Below are positions 1 through 8,909 of a DNA stretch of 64,000 nucleotides, piece after piece; the stretch's first letter is position 1; each line of letters opens with the position of its first letter. Origin of the DNA: Corallium rubrum. Taxonomy: Eukaryota > Cnidaria > Anthozoa > Scleralcyonacea > Coralliidae. The position numbers and the translations under genes are program-made. Where the stretch lies: contig OZ036010.1 of the NCBI GenBank assembly GCA_964035015.1, positions 8,270,173 through 8,334,172 on the forward strand. Direction: 5' to 3'. The notes beneath the pieces were generated by a model that saw only the letters and a list, made by a program, of their open reading frames with translations, searched no databases and was not told where the DNA came from.

Positions 1-540
1 ATAAATATATAAATATATAAATATATAAATATATAAATATATAAATATATAAATATATAAATATATAAATATATAAATATATAAATATATAAATATATAA
101 ATATATAAATATATAAATATATAAATATATAAATATATAAATATATAAATATATAAATATATAAATATATAAATATATAAATATATAAATATATAAATAT
201 ATAAATATATAAATATATAAATATATAAATATATAAATATATAAATATATAAATATATAAATATATAAATATATAAATATATAAATATATAAATATATAA
301 ATATATAAATATATAAATATATAAATATATAAATATATAAATATATAAATATATAAATATATAAATATATAAATATATAAATATATAAATATATAAATAT
401 ATAAATATATAAATATATAAATATATAAATATATAAATATATAAATATATAAATATATAAATATATAAATATATAAATATATAAATATATAAATATATAA
501 ATATATAAATATATAAATATATAAATATATAAATATATAA

Positions 541-548
<8 letters not shown>
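1..548. repeat. 8-bp microsatellite (ATAAATAT)n
   Basis: An almost perfect tandem array of the octamer ATAAATAT fills the window from its first base, so the array continues to the left. No interruption is visible over about 68 units, which suggests recent expansion or an assembly filled from simple sequence. It carries no gene. Confidence 0.97.

Positions 549-618
<70 letters not shown>
549..618. repeat. (AT)n microsatellite
   Basis: A pure AT dinucleotide run directly follows the octamer array. The paralogous copy at 21400-21464 is also an (AT)n run lying at the same edge of the duplicated locus, so this run marks a duplication boundary. Confidence 0.95.
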
Positions 619-621
<3 letters not shown>

Positions 622-715
622 TTCTTCTTTTGCGACATCAGTTATAACCATCGACTCTTAACGCTAAATCAACTTCCTTTATGTTACAGGCGCGAATACC
701 TTGACATGCATAATA

Positions 716-1203
716 GGGCCATTTCTACGGGAGAAAATAAGTCACGACCGTTAATTTGATGTCACAATGCTAACCTCATCTTCAAGACGTTGATTTGTTG
801 CAATGTGGGATAGATTTTCTCTTTTTGTTCTTTCAGATTCCTGCTGTGCATTGTCGAGCATTTTCTGGATTTTAGCCTTCTCTTCATTTTCACGGCGGAA
901 ATCATCTTTGTAACTCTTCAACTGTTAGAAAATATAATAATAATATTATTAATAATAAGATCATGAGATATTAAAATAAATTTACAGTGCAACCATCAAC
1001 CATGTGAAGACTTTTATTACGCCGAGCTTTCATCCAAGGTTAAAGCTACTGTTACACGATGCGATTTTTCTTGCAACTTGGACTAGCTTTCAACCCTGTT
1101 GTTATTTTTTAGTCGCGACTTACTTTGGTCACGAACAAATTGACCATTTATACGGGCCTACACAAGTGTGTTGCGACTTATTTTCTCCCGTTTAAATGGC
1201 CCC
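716..1203. repeat. Inverted repeats bracketing an exon
   Basis: The sequence at 716-748 (GGCCATTT..ACGGGAGAAAATAAGT) is repeated in inverse orientation at 1170-1203 (ACTTATTTTCTCCCGT..AAATGGCC), roughly 28 of 33 positions. The coding exon 775-921 lies between them. Copy B shows the same arrangement (21518-21553 and 22815-22847). Copy A keeps only the right arm. It could be the ends of a transposon that captured the exon, or two unrelated MITE ends. Confidence 0.55.
775..921 (-). CDS. Coiled-coil exon, copy C (UBAN-like)
   Basis: Internal exon on the minus strand: acceptor TTTTCTAACAG before TTGAAGAG, donor GAG|GTTAGC after. It is 147 bp, phase 0 at both ends, 49 codons (exactly seven heptads), with no stop in this frame. 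The peptide starts LKSYKDDFRRENEEK and is rich in Glu, Lys and Gln, typical of a parallel coiled coil. The Y-K-x-D-F-x-x-E pattern faintly recalls the ubiquitin-binding UBAN segment of NEMO, optineurin and ABIN proteins; this is a resemblance, not a proof. Paralogous exons lie at 12749-12895 and 21577-21714, all open. It would be one of the most 3' exons of the minus-strand gene that seems to start at 37843, with later exons left of the window. Confidence 0.6.
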
Positions 1204-1637
1204 ATTGTTCCTTTTAAAAGCACATTGTGGTATTATAAGTTTATGCAGTGACATATTACCAAAACCTCAAAATTCGAATAGAGTTACACGATCACCGAAC
1301 CCAAACTGTTTGCAATTTCAGACTATACAAAATATAAATCATCAACTTATTAACAACTAGAATCTGGAACGGGTTATCAAGAAACTTGACAACTAAAGAT
1401 ATAACTATATAAGAAACTTCAAAAAAGGACTATATAACTATTACCGTTTAGCACTATATCTCCGCTTTAATGATCCACAAACATGGAAATCAATATGCAT
1501 CAGGACTCGTGATTTAACAAAATTGATATAGAAGGTGGTTCTCTGATGAAACTATTGTTGGCAATGTTCTTGCATAATCCTAGTCGTGCAAGTTTTACTT
1601 CAAAATTCGTTGCAGAAAAGGTGATATTTTACGTGTA
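922..1637. other. Intron of copy C
   Basis: Intronic sequence shared with copies A and B (for example the ACTAGCTTTCAACCCTG and ATCACCGAACCCAAACTG stretches). The small reading frame at 1004-1195 covers MITE sequence and has no coding character. No gene is visible. Confidence 0.6.
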
Positions 1638-1855
1638 AAGTTTGTATTTTGGAGCGCTGCCATTAAAGTGGCCGAGCTTGAGAATAATGAGTCGAGAAAG
1701 CGTATGACGTCATAGACTCAATAACAACAATGACCCTTTTGTTGACAACAACAATGATCTTTTGTTTTTACTGAGTCTATGACGTCGTAAGTTCTCCTCA
1801 ACTCATTCTTTTCAAACACGGCCAATTTAATGGCGGCGCTCCAAAACACAAACTT
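1638..1855. mobile_element. Foldback MITE, ~218 bp
   Basis: Left arm AAGTTTGTATTTTGGAGCGC (1638 onward) is matched in inverse orientation by the right arm ending near 1855. An inner pair (AATGAGTC..GACGTCATAGACTCA and TGAGTCTATGACGTC..) extends the fold. The loop carries ACAACAA repeats. Only the left arm is present in copies A and B, so the fold arose or inserted in copy C. Confidence 0.7.
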
Positions 1856-2146
1856 CGCACGCATAATAGTGGATAACCCCCCCCCCCCCTATAGGTAAAC
1901 AAAGGGATGCCGCCTCATTAATATTCAGCGTGACTCACGCACCGTGACTCACGCATGACTCACGCCTGTGACATGTTTGGACAAGACTGGAATATAGTTA
2001 GTGCGCATGAAGTTATATAAGCTCGGACATTACGATGTTAGTATTACACCTGGTCTGGTTGGCTAAGTTCGTTGGACGAATCTACACTTGTTCGAGACTT
2101 TAGAGAAAGATTGAAACGTTTGTTGAAAGCCGTTTAGAACTGAGAC

Positions 2147-2526
2147 ATGAATACTCGACGATCTAGAAACCGTAAATGTGAAGCCTGGGGAAATAAAGTA
2201 CATGTCGACGAAGTGTCCGTTGTCGAATAGAGACCATATACACAGACGCCATCCCCACTGAAATCGAGAAATTATGCGAAGAAAACTGTTGTGGTTGTAA
2301 GATTGATCACCCCAATCAACGCCAGCATGATTGCCTCATGATGACCGAGGAAGAAAGATGGGAATTGTACTGCAAAGATGCCATTGCATTTGTAAACGAT
2401 AAACGATTGATTTGGGACGAGTTTATTGAAGCGACAAGAGTACTAAAGATCAGGTGTCATAAAGACGCTGTTGAACGTTTAAGACATTTAGAAAACACGT
2501 CAGAGTCCATATTGTATGCACTGTAA
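2147..2526 (+). pseudogene. Broken copy of Cys/His protein A
   Basis: Left-arm counterpart of the intact gene at 8910-9359. It starts at the same ATG (MNTRRSRNRK...) but a 22-bp deletion at about 2236, with the microhomology ATA at its ends, creates TAG and shifts the frame. The remaining frame from 2338 encodes the MMTEEERWELYCKDAI part. A second deletion replaces the C-terminal 12 codons so that it ends after SILYAL. The protein is unlikely to be made whole. Confidence 0.75.
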
Positions 2527-2865
2527 ACGAATGTATTCTAGGATATCTTTCTTACTGGAGAGAAAGTAATAAATGATTTTCTTGTATAAATGTTGTGTTT
2601 TGTCTTAATATGGCTAATAATTGCAGATTTCAAAGCAAATCCTCGTTTATAAGCGAGGAAATCGTAGGAAGATAGAATGAGGAATCACTTTAAGAAGTCA
2701 TGAAAAGAACGATTTTATAGATGTTGAAATATAAAGGCAAAGCGATTTATTACTTTGAATGCGTTGCTACGATTTCTGTTACTAAGTGTGATATTTGAAT
2801 ATTTATCCTCAGTGCACATGCAGGAGACAAAAGAGAAACTCATTAGGGGTCATTAAGAGGATTAA

Positions 2866-3437
2866 CCCTATCCAGACTGGGGGGGGGGGGGGGGGCGGAA
2901 AGTGCCCGCGCTGAATTTAAAGGTTAATATCTCCTAAACCAGAACAGGTATGGTTCTGAAATTTTATGACTTTTCCTAAATATGTATGGGCTTTATATGT
3001 GGAAAATTTGGTGAAAAAATATTACTCCCAAAAAAAGTTACAGCGGAGTCGTGAACACCTACCAACACTAAATTTCAGCCGACAATTTTTATTATGCTTG
3101 CTTTTATAATAGTTACAATAAAAGTAAGCACGTTTTAATAAAGACAAACTATTTTTTTGATATACTACCTTTTTTATGTTAACAAAACAATAAGAAAATT
3201 TTTTTTGGAAATTCTAAAAATCCTGGGTGTTTGCAATTAATGACGTCATAATGACGTCATAATTTGTCGCCATGACAACATAAGTGTAACACATACTTGA
3301 AGAAGGCATACCATCCACCTGTAAAAGTTTCGTCGGAATACACCAAATGGTTCAGGAGATATTGGCCGCGGGCACTTTCCGCCCCCCCCCCCCCCCCCCA
3401 GTCCCAGAAGTAAAAAAAAAGCCCAGTCTGGATAGGG
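2866..3437. mobile_element. TTAA MITE, copy 1
   Basis: A 572-bp element with inverted ends CCCTATCCAGACTGGGGG / CCCAGTCTGGATAGGG and poly-G/poly-C tracts, flanked by TTAA at 2862-2865 and 3438-3441. The right arm of the Polinton-like element has the empty site (GGATTAAGCGC), so the duplication of TTAA is directly seen. The TTAA target suits piggyBac-type transposition. Other copies are at 19538-20104 and 25580-26090. No transposase gene. Confidence 0.88.
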
Positions 3438-3605
3438 TTAAGCGCTTGGGCAAGTCTAGTCGAGAAGGTCATTAACAGTGTTACCATAGAGAAACCGCGT
3501 CGCGTCCTTCATTCGTCTCAGGCTCCTTAGAGAGTCTCTTAACCCTAACTTTTATCCAACCCCCCAACCCTAATTCTTAAACCAGCCCCCCGTGTAATAA
3601 ATACG

Positions 3606-3962
3606 TCATTCCCGATAGCTCTCTGTCTGATTTCCGAAGTTCCAAATGTTTGACAAACGGTGTCTTTCACGTGTGGGGTGACAATATGATATTTTATCGT
3701 TACGATAAGAGCACCGTTTTTCAAATGTCTGCTTTTCATTCAGACACCAAGGCTCTGTCACTTTCTCTTGACATATTATGATCATTCTCTGTAGTGTCTT
3801 TCTTTTCTTTAGTTTTAAGATTGTATATGCTCGAAGTGATTGTGTGTTTAAATCTTCGGCCCTGCGGTTTTCTATAAGCTGATGATCCCGTAGGTAAAGT
3901 CGAAGGTTTATCGCTCCTCTCCATTCTTTATTTTCTTCTTCGTACTTTTCTTCACTCATCAT
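3606..3962 (-). CDS. Left-arm copy of hypothetical protein C
   Basis: Mirror copy of 8068-8421: 118 codons from ATG, beginning MMSEEKYEEENKEW, charged and lacking recognisable domains. A duplicated ATG adds one Met compared with the right arm, and two substitutions (R to L, S to T near the end) are visible. Two overlapping frames seen in the right arm are also open here (3736-3924 and 3545-3739), so which frame is coding is uncertain. Both arms keep all three frames open, but their high identity means this is weak evidence of selection. Confidence 0.35.
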   Translation of the reverse strand: MMSEEKYEEENKEWRGAINLRLYLRDHQLIENRRAEDLNTQSLRAYTILKLKKRKTLQRMIIICQEKVTEPWCLNEKQTFEKRCSYRNDKISYCHPTRERHRLSNIWNFGNQTESYRE

Positions 3963-4258
3963 GAAGAAAATCACCGCAATGACTAAACCTTTGTTGACAA
4001 CAAGCAGTAACCAAAACGTATAGGCGTCTATTACGGTTGTATACCATTATATGCTGAGTGCAATGTTGCCAATGTTTGTATAAGTCCATGTACACTATTG
4101 ATGTTAATGACTCATTAGCAATTTAAACAAAAGAACGAGTCTGGGCAAGTCGGGTCGACGTCAGAGTTTAGACAAACAAATCCTAATTAATATGCTTATT
4201 CACGGTTTTCTCGGCGTATCATTTGCTTACTATTTGCTGTTGGAGTAAGACCGCAGAG

Positions 4259-4716
4259 ATGAAGGATTTATATGAAAAATTGTTTTCAATGTTCGAAGCT
4301 ATTTACAATGAAACTTTGTGAAAAAGTGCAATGGTTGTAGGACTAACCATCCTAGTCAGAAACAACATAGTTGCCTAACAGATGATGAGCAACGGAGATG
4401 GTGCTACGAAGAGACCAGGACAAACGTCGACGAACGAATCTGGATAGAGTTCAACGAAGCGGGAGAGGCGTTGAAATTACGAAATCAAAGAGACTCTCAA
4501 AAAACTTCAGAGACAATTGTCGAGCCGAAGGAAATTGACGACTCGCCAAATATTCTTTCTATATCTGTTCTGTTTAGCTGTCCATTAAAGTATCTGTACG
4601 AAGCGAAAGACACTGGTGTAAAATTTACGAGTATGATAAAGAATCCTCGGGAGGCTTACGAGGAGTATCTTCTTGAAAAGTCTAGAAACTTAACGACGAA
4701 AAGCAATCTGAACTAA
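4259..4716 (+). pseudogene. Broken copy of Cys/His protein B
   Basis: Counterpart of 7289-7771. It starts at the same ATG (MKDLYEKLFSMFEAIYNET) but a deletion of about 25 bp makes TGA at 4318-4320, removing the first Cys of the Cys/His motif. The frame resumes at KKCNGCRTNHPSQKQHSCL and is open to the normal stop. One substitution (A to E) and one (R to T) separate it from the right-arm protein. Confidence 0.75.
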
Positions 4717-4981
4717 TGCTATATGTGTTGTGAGAACATTATCGAGTTAATCCAAAGTTAAATTATGTTTTAAGTTTAAAAAAAATATTACTTGGACTAT
4801 ATAGTGTGTGAGAAAGATGTGTAATTTTATACGTGTGTAATTTTATCTGAAGAAAAATTCATAAAGACATACGAGCAATATTATAATAGTTCTTTGTAGT
4901 TTATTTTCATATTTTTAACAAATTACAGTGCATATTGACAGCTAATTATTTACATAAACTGTCCTGCGTTTACGATTTCTT

Positions 4982-5182
4982 CTAGCGCACCCACTTCTTA
5001 GAGATATCGTTTGTTTCTCTGTTGTCAAAGCACTGCTCGCTCTTTATAGGGAATTTTGATATTTTCCGTTTTTTGCGTTGTTTATTATTTACGGACTCCC
5101 CATGCTGCTCTCTTAGATAATTATTGAAGTTTGTTGCTATTTCCTCTTGTCTCGTTATAATGCTTTTCAAAGTTTTCTCCAT
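4982..5182 (-). CDS. Left-arm copy of small protein D
   Basis: A 66-codon frame, MEKTLKSIITRQEEIATNF..., differing from the right-arm copy (6821-7021) by two residues. It is basic and probably helical. In both arms it lies 13 codons after an in-frame TGA that ends the zinc-finger frame G, so it may be the C-terminal part of a split or read-through protein. Confidence 0.4.
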   Translation of the reverse strand: MEKTLKSIITRQEEIATNFNNYLREQHGESVNNKQRKKRKISKFPIKSEQCFDNRETNDISKKWVR

Positions 5183-5253
5183 ATTTAGTTCTGTGCTGTC
5201 TGCGATAGTTTCTTTACTCTGTCAAGGAACACATATTCCAATTTTACTCCATT

Positions 5254-5952
5254 TTAGCCATTTAGCGCGTCCTTTGATATCCATGTGATGTACTGATATA
5301 CATAATGTGTATCAGTCGGAAATATTCCGGATCTTACTCGGATTTCATCGGTACATGTCGGCGTGAGATCGACAAACAGGTAAGAATACGGCTCTTTGGT
5401 TGCCATCTGGTAGGCTTGCTGGAAAAACTTTGTGTTGTCTGGATACAACTGCTTAGCAAGATGAGTCACTTGACTTGCATCACGAACATTTTTTGTTAGG
5501 ACAAAGTAACTAGCGTTGAGAGAGATAGTACGATGGTCTTTGCTTTGATGAAATAAGTTTTGCGATTTCTTCGTGAACAGTTTGGCAATAATCGTATCTT
5601 TTTCTCCCATCATGTCATCAATGATAAATAGATTTCTTATTTGGGGATTAATACTATCCAATATAGATTCGGATAAACCTTGCACAAACTATATCCCAGG
5701 AATAAGAAGTTCCATTTTATCAAACGTGTCTTGGTACTCAGAATAAAAATAAATTATATTTTCTGGGACAGGGTCGATCATGATTTGGGCGTTGGCTAAC
5801 AATTCCTTGACAAAGGTTGTCTTCCCAGCCTTGGTCCCCCCAGAGACCAAGAGCCCAAAGGGATGTGTTAATTGTATGGAGTATGTCTTTTTGTGGTAAT
5901 TCGATGCGGTTCCATCAAATGGCGAATGCTTAAATGTAGAATCAGTAGACAT
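5254..5952 (-). pseudogene. A32/FtsK-like DNA-packaging ATPase, degenerate
   Basis: The reading frame runs from ATG at 5952 to a stop at 5254, interrupted only by TAG at 5689-5691. Walker A is SGGTKAGKT (residues 37-45); Walker B is LFIIDD (residues 108-113). The downstream region with QNLFHQ, DASQ and a YLFVDL strand fits the genome-packaging ATPases of Polintons, adintoviruses and related large DNA viruses. Relative to that family, a piece between KKSQ and NLFHQ seems missing. The last ~10 residues (TWISKDALNG) are encoded by the inner end of the left inverted repeat, so the true C-terminus was replaced when the arm formed. In a virus this enzyme would pump DNA into the capsid; here it is non-functional. 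Confidence 0.8.
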
Positions 5953-6059
5953 CGTTTGTATTGGTCGACATCGTTTGTATTGTACAGGACCTTTATGTGG
6001 CGTTGTAAATTAAATTGTCTTGAAAAGCTCTTTCCGCAAATATTACAAGCGCTAGGCAT
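5868..6059 (-). pseudogene. C2H2 zinc-finger remnant
   Basis: ATG at 6059 opens MPSACNICGKSFSRQFNLQRH: a C-x2-C half with the F and L hydrophobic positions of a C2H2 finger and the first His, but no second His in position. After about 25 codons the frame crosses a short tandem duplication (ACATCGTTTGTATTG, twice near 5951-5989) and then overlaps the ATPase start in another frame. It looks like the 5' part of a small finger gene joined by deletion to the ATPase gene. Confidence 0.5.
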
Positions 6060-6215
6060 GTTCACACAACAACTCTCAAATTACTTGTGGAAATGTCTGG
6101 GAGAAAAGAAAGATTATATCCTTGAGTTTCTTCTCTAATGCATGTGGGATACCAAAACGAATCAATGCGCAGCTGAACGTTGCTTGGACGTTACTTAGAC
6201 GCCGCCTCTAAGGGA

Positions 6216-6327
6216 TTAACCCATGAGTAAATGAGTAACTCACGAGTTACTCATGAGTAAATGAGTAACTCGAGTAAATGAGTAACTCGTGAGTAAATGA
6301 GTAACTCGTGAGTTACTCATGAGTAAA
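6216..6327. repeat. Palindromic GAGTAACTC minisatellite
   Basis: Units of GAGTAAATGAGTAACTC and its inverse alternate, giving a self-complementary array close to the middle of the Polinton-like element. It could form a hairpin. The stretch 6328-6628 beyond it is GC-skewed, with a repeated GGGGTGCCCC / GGGGCACCCC motif, and holds no gene. Confidence 0.8.
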
Positions 6328-6628
6328 ATCTGTTAAATCGTTGAAACATTATCTTCTGTACTATGCTGAAGTTCAATAAAGTATTTACAAATAATGTATA
6401 TGTCTTTCTGATATTCCTTTGGTACAGGGGTGATGGGGATATCTTTTGGGGCACCCCAGGGGTATTGGTAGTATCTTTGGGGGTGCCCCCAGGGTGGGGG
6501 GGGAGTATCTTTGAACGGGCCAAAAGGCCTAAACGGACCAGAAAAGGCCAAGTAGGGCCTAATAAAAGCACCTAACATGCCAAAAAATGTCAAATGCTTT
6601 CTGTCATTGCTCGAGTAAACAACTAAAC

Positions 6629-6781
6629 ATGGGTCGCACACCTAGAAACTGTCCTGTCTTCGGTTGCGGAAGCACTAATCTTGCAAGGCTAGCAAATCAT
6701 CTTGATCAAGTACATCACATGGATATCAAAGGACGCGCTAAGTGGCTAAAATGGAGTAAAATTGGAATATGTGTTCCTTGA
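6629..6781 (+). CDS. Small C2H2 finger protein G
   Basis: ATG at 6629 gives a ~50-residue protein, MGRTPRNCPVFGCGSTNL..., with C-x4-C-x11-H-x4-H spacing (Cys at CPVFGC, His at NHLDQVHH) followed by a basic KGRAKWLKWSK tail. It ends at TGA (6779-6781). The downstream frame (protein D) is in the same frame after 13 codons, so read-through would join them. The left arm keeps only the C-terminal half because the arm boundary falls inside the gene. Small finger proteins are common beside packaging ATPases in Polinton-like elements; the function is unknown. Confidence 0.5.
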   Translation: MGRTPRNCPVFGCGSTNLARLANHLDQVHHMDIKGRAKWLKWSKIGICVP

Positions 6782-6820
6782 CGGAGTAAAGAAACTATCG
6801 CAGACAGCACAGAACTAAAT

Positions 6821-7021
6821 ATGGAGAAAACTTTGAAAAGCATTATAACGAGACAAGAGGAAATGGCAACAAACTTCAATAATTATCTAAGAGAGCAGCA
6901 TGGGGAGTCCGTAAATAATAAACAACGCAAAAACCGGAAAATATCAAAATTCCCTATAAAGAGCGAGCAGTGCTTTGACAACAGAGAAACAAACGATATC
7001 TCTAAGAAGTGGGTGCGCTAG
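6821..7021 (+). CDS. Small protein D
   Basis: A 66-codon frame from ATG, MEKTLKSIITRQEEMATNF..., predicted helical then basic (QRKNRK). In frame with G, separated by TGA and 13 codons. No known family recognised. The mirror copy is at 4982-5182. An AATAAA-type signal lies about 80 bases downstream (AAAATAAACTAC region), shared by the convergent gene B. Confidence 0.45.
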   Translation: MEKTLKSIITRQEEMATNFNNYLREQHGESVNNKQRKNRKISKFPIKSEQCFDNRETNDISKKWVR

Positions 7022-7288
7022 AAGAAATCGTAAACGCAGGACAGTTTATGTAAATAATTAGCTGTCAATATGCACTGTAATTTGTTAAAAATATGAAAAT
7101 AAACTACAAAGAACTATTATAATATTGCTCGTATGTCTTTATGAATTTTTCTTCAGATAAAATTACACACGTATAAAATTACACATCTTTCTTACACACT
7201 ATATAGTCCAAGTAATATTTTTTTTAAACTTAAAACATAATTTAACTTTGGATTAACTCGATAATGTTCTCTCACAACACATATAGCA

Positions 7289-7771
7289 TTAGTTCAGATT
7301 GCTTTTCGTCGTTAAGTTTCTAGACTTTTCAAGAAGATACTCCTCGTAAGCCTCCCGAGGATTCTTTATCATACTCGTAAATTTTACACCAGTGTCTTTC
7401 GCTTCGTACAGATACTTTAATGGACAGCTAAACAGAACAGATATAGAAAGAATATTTGGTGAGTCGTCAATTGCCTTCGGCTCGACAATTGTCTCTGAAG
7501 TTTTTTGAGAGTCTCTTTGATTTCGTAATTTCAACGCCTCTCCCGCTTCGTTGAACTCTATCCAGATTCGTTCGTCGACGTTTGTCCTGGTCTCTTCGTA
7601 GCACCATCTCCGTTGCTCATCATCTCTTAGGCAACTATGTTGTTTCTGACTAGGATGGTTAGTCCTACAACCATTGCACTTTTCACGACAAAGCTTCGAA
7701 TATTCTTCCCACAAAGTTTCATTGTAAATAGCTTCGAACATTGAAAACAATTTTTCATATAAATCCTTCAT
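7289..7771 (-). CDS. Cys/His protein B, intact
   Basis: 160 codons from ATG at 7771. After a helical start (MKDLYEKLFSMFEAIY) comes C-x3-C-x2-C-x3-H-x5-H-x-C (LCREKCNGCRTNHPSQKQHSC), a probable zinc site, then a charged helical region (RWCYEE..VDERIWIEF) and a C-terminal half without motif. It is clearly homologous to protein A of the same element: same motif spacing, same YxKLF start and same W-x-E-F-x-E-A block. No named family is recognised. It sits tail to tail with D and is broken in the left arm. An upstream TTG extension is possible but the ATG is preferred. Confidence 0.65.
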   Translation of the reverse strand: MKDLYEKLFSMFEAIYNETLWEEYSKLCREKCNGCRTNHPSQKQHSCLRDDEQRRWCYEETRTNVDERIWIEFNEAGEALKLRNQRDSQKTSETIVEPKAIDDSPNILSISVLFSCPLKYLYEAKDTGVKFTSMIKNPREAYEEYLLEKSRNLTTKSNLN

Positions 7772-8067
7772 CTCTGCGGTCTTACTCCAACAGCAAATAG
7801 TAAGCAAATGATACGCCGAGAAAACCGTGAATAAGCATATTAATTAGGATTTGTTTGTCTAAACTCTGACGTCGACCCGACTTGCCCAGACGCGTTCTTT
7901 TGTTTAAATTGCTAATGAGTCATTAACATCAATAGTGTACATGCACTTATACAAACATTGGCAACATTGCACTCAGCATATAATGGTATACAACCGTAAT
8001 AGACGCCTATACGTTTTGGTTACTGCTTGTTGTCAACAAAGGTTTAGTCATTGCGGTGATTTTCTTC

Positions 8068-8421
8068 ATGAGTGAAGAAAAGTACGAAGAAGAAAATAAA
8101 GAATGGAGAGGAGCGATAAACCTTCGACTTTACCTACGGGATCATCAGCTTATAGAAAACCGCAGGGCCGAAGATTTAAACACACAATCACTTCGAGCAT
8201 ATACAATCTTAAAACTAAAGAAAAGAAAGACACTACAGAGAATGATCATAATATGTCAAGAGAAAGTGACAGAGCCTTGGTGTCGGAATGAAAAGCAGAC
8301 ATTTGAAAAACGGTGCTCTTATCGTAACGATAAAATATCATATTGTCACCCCACACGTGAAAGACACCGTTTGTCAAACATTTGGAACTTCGGAAATCAG
8401 TCAGAGAGCTATCGGGAATGA
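8068..8421 (+). CDS. Hypothetical protein C
   Basis: 117 residues from ATG: MSEEKYEEENKEWRGAINLRL..., charged, no motif recognised. Two other frames overlap it (8103-8291 and 8288-8482), the second starting on the ATGA that ends the first. All are open in both arms. The tail of this gene (from about 8388) lies in a dispersed repeat also seen at 42334-42440, so the C-terminal residues may not be original. Confidence 0.35.
   Translation: MSEEKYEEENKEWRGAINLRLYLRDHQLIENRRAEDLNTQSLRAYTILKLKKRKTLQRMIIICQEKVTEPWCRNEKQTFEKRCSYRNDKISYCHPTRERHRLSNIWNFGNQSESYRE
8103..8291 (+). CDS. Alternative frame inside C, Ser/Thr-rich
   Basis: A 62-residue frame, MERSDKPSTLPTGSSAYRK..., low in hydrophobics and rich in Ser, Thr and Lys, as expected of a disordered protein or of a shadow frame. 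It ends in TGA overlapping the next ATG (ATGA at 8288-8291), an arrangement used for coupled re-initiation in compact viral genomes. Coding status is unproven. Confidence 0.25.
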   Translation: MERSDKPSTLPTGSSAYRKPQGRRFKHTITSSIYNLKTKEKKDTTENDHNMSRESDRALVSE

Positions 8422-8482
8422 CGTATTTATTACACGGGGGGCTGGTTTAAGAATTAGGGTTGGGGGGTTGGATAAAAGTTAG
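8288..8482 (+). CDS. Alternative frame after ATGA overlap
   Basis: 64 residues, MKSRHLKNGALIVTIKYHIV..., with alternating hydrophobic strands and an RAIGNDVFITRGAGLRIRVGG end. It begins on the overlap ATGA. Its last third comes from a dispersed repeat (8388-8505). It could be the second half of a protein whose first half is the frame 8103-8291. Confidence 0.25.
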   Translation: MKSRHLKNGALIVTIKYHIVTPHVKDTVCQTFGTSEISQRAIGNDVFITRGAGLRIRVGGLDKS

Positions 8483-8505
8483 GGTTAAGAGACTCTCTAA
8501 GGAGC
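8388..8505. repeat. Dispersed repeat fragment in the arm
   Basis: Matches 42334-42440 (ACTTCGG.AATCAGTC, ACACGGGGG.TGGTTT, GGGGGGTTGGATAAAAGTTA). The mirror copy is at 3540-3640. The shared block also appears outside the Polinton-like element, so it is either a captured host repeat or a trace of another copy of this element. Confidence 0.7.
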
Positions 8506-8909
8506 CTGAGACGAATGAAGGACGCGACGCGGTTTCTCTATGGTAACACTGTTAATGACCTTCTCGACTAGACTTGCCCAAGCGCTTAATCCTCTTAATG
8601 GCCCCTAATGAGTTTCTCTTTTGTCTCCTGCATGTGCACTGAGGATAAATATTCAAATATCACACTTAGTAACAGAAATCGTAGCAACGCATTCAAAGTA
8701 ATAAATCGCTTTGCCTTTATATTTCAACATCTATAAAATCGTTCTTTTCATGACTTCTTAAAGTGATTCCTCATTCTATCTTCCTACGATTTCCTCGCTT
8801 ATAAACGAGGATTTGCTTTGAAATCTGCAATTATTAGCCATATTAAGACAAAACACAACATTTATACAAGAAAATCATTTATTACTTTCTCTCCAGTAAG
8901 AAAGATATC

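Larger units (their letters stand above)
619..1680. repeat. Copy C (left part) of a duplicated gene segment
   Basis: This stretch matches 21465-23320 (copy B) and 12725-14415 (copy A): the same exon, the same intron sequence, then the motif ending in the CATTAAAGTGGCC segment. Relative to A and B it lacks about 0.8 kb (their 13026-13838 equivalent) and carries about 55 extra bases near 650-705. The homology is cut at about 1680 by a foldback and the Polinton-like element and resumes at 10560-10795. Confidence 0.85.
1868..5294 (+). repeat. Left long terminal inverted repeat
   Basis: Read inverted, it matches 6709-9613. It differs by extra GTGACTCACGC units near 1930-1970, by a 22-bp deletion in gene A, a deletion at the 3' end of gene A, a ~25-bp deletion in gene B and the TTAA MITE 2866-3437. 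The inner boundary is the shared segment AGTACATCACATGG (reverse complement at 5281-5294). Confidence 0.85.

Noticed and set aside
3257-3487. Open frame on the minus strand with a Gly run
   Set aside because: It reads through the poly-C and inverted end of the TTAA MITE; the Gly run is the homopolymer.
6317-6641. Pro-rich minus-strand frames in the element centre
   Set aside because: They follow the GGGGTGCCCC repeats and are open on both strands; no motif.
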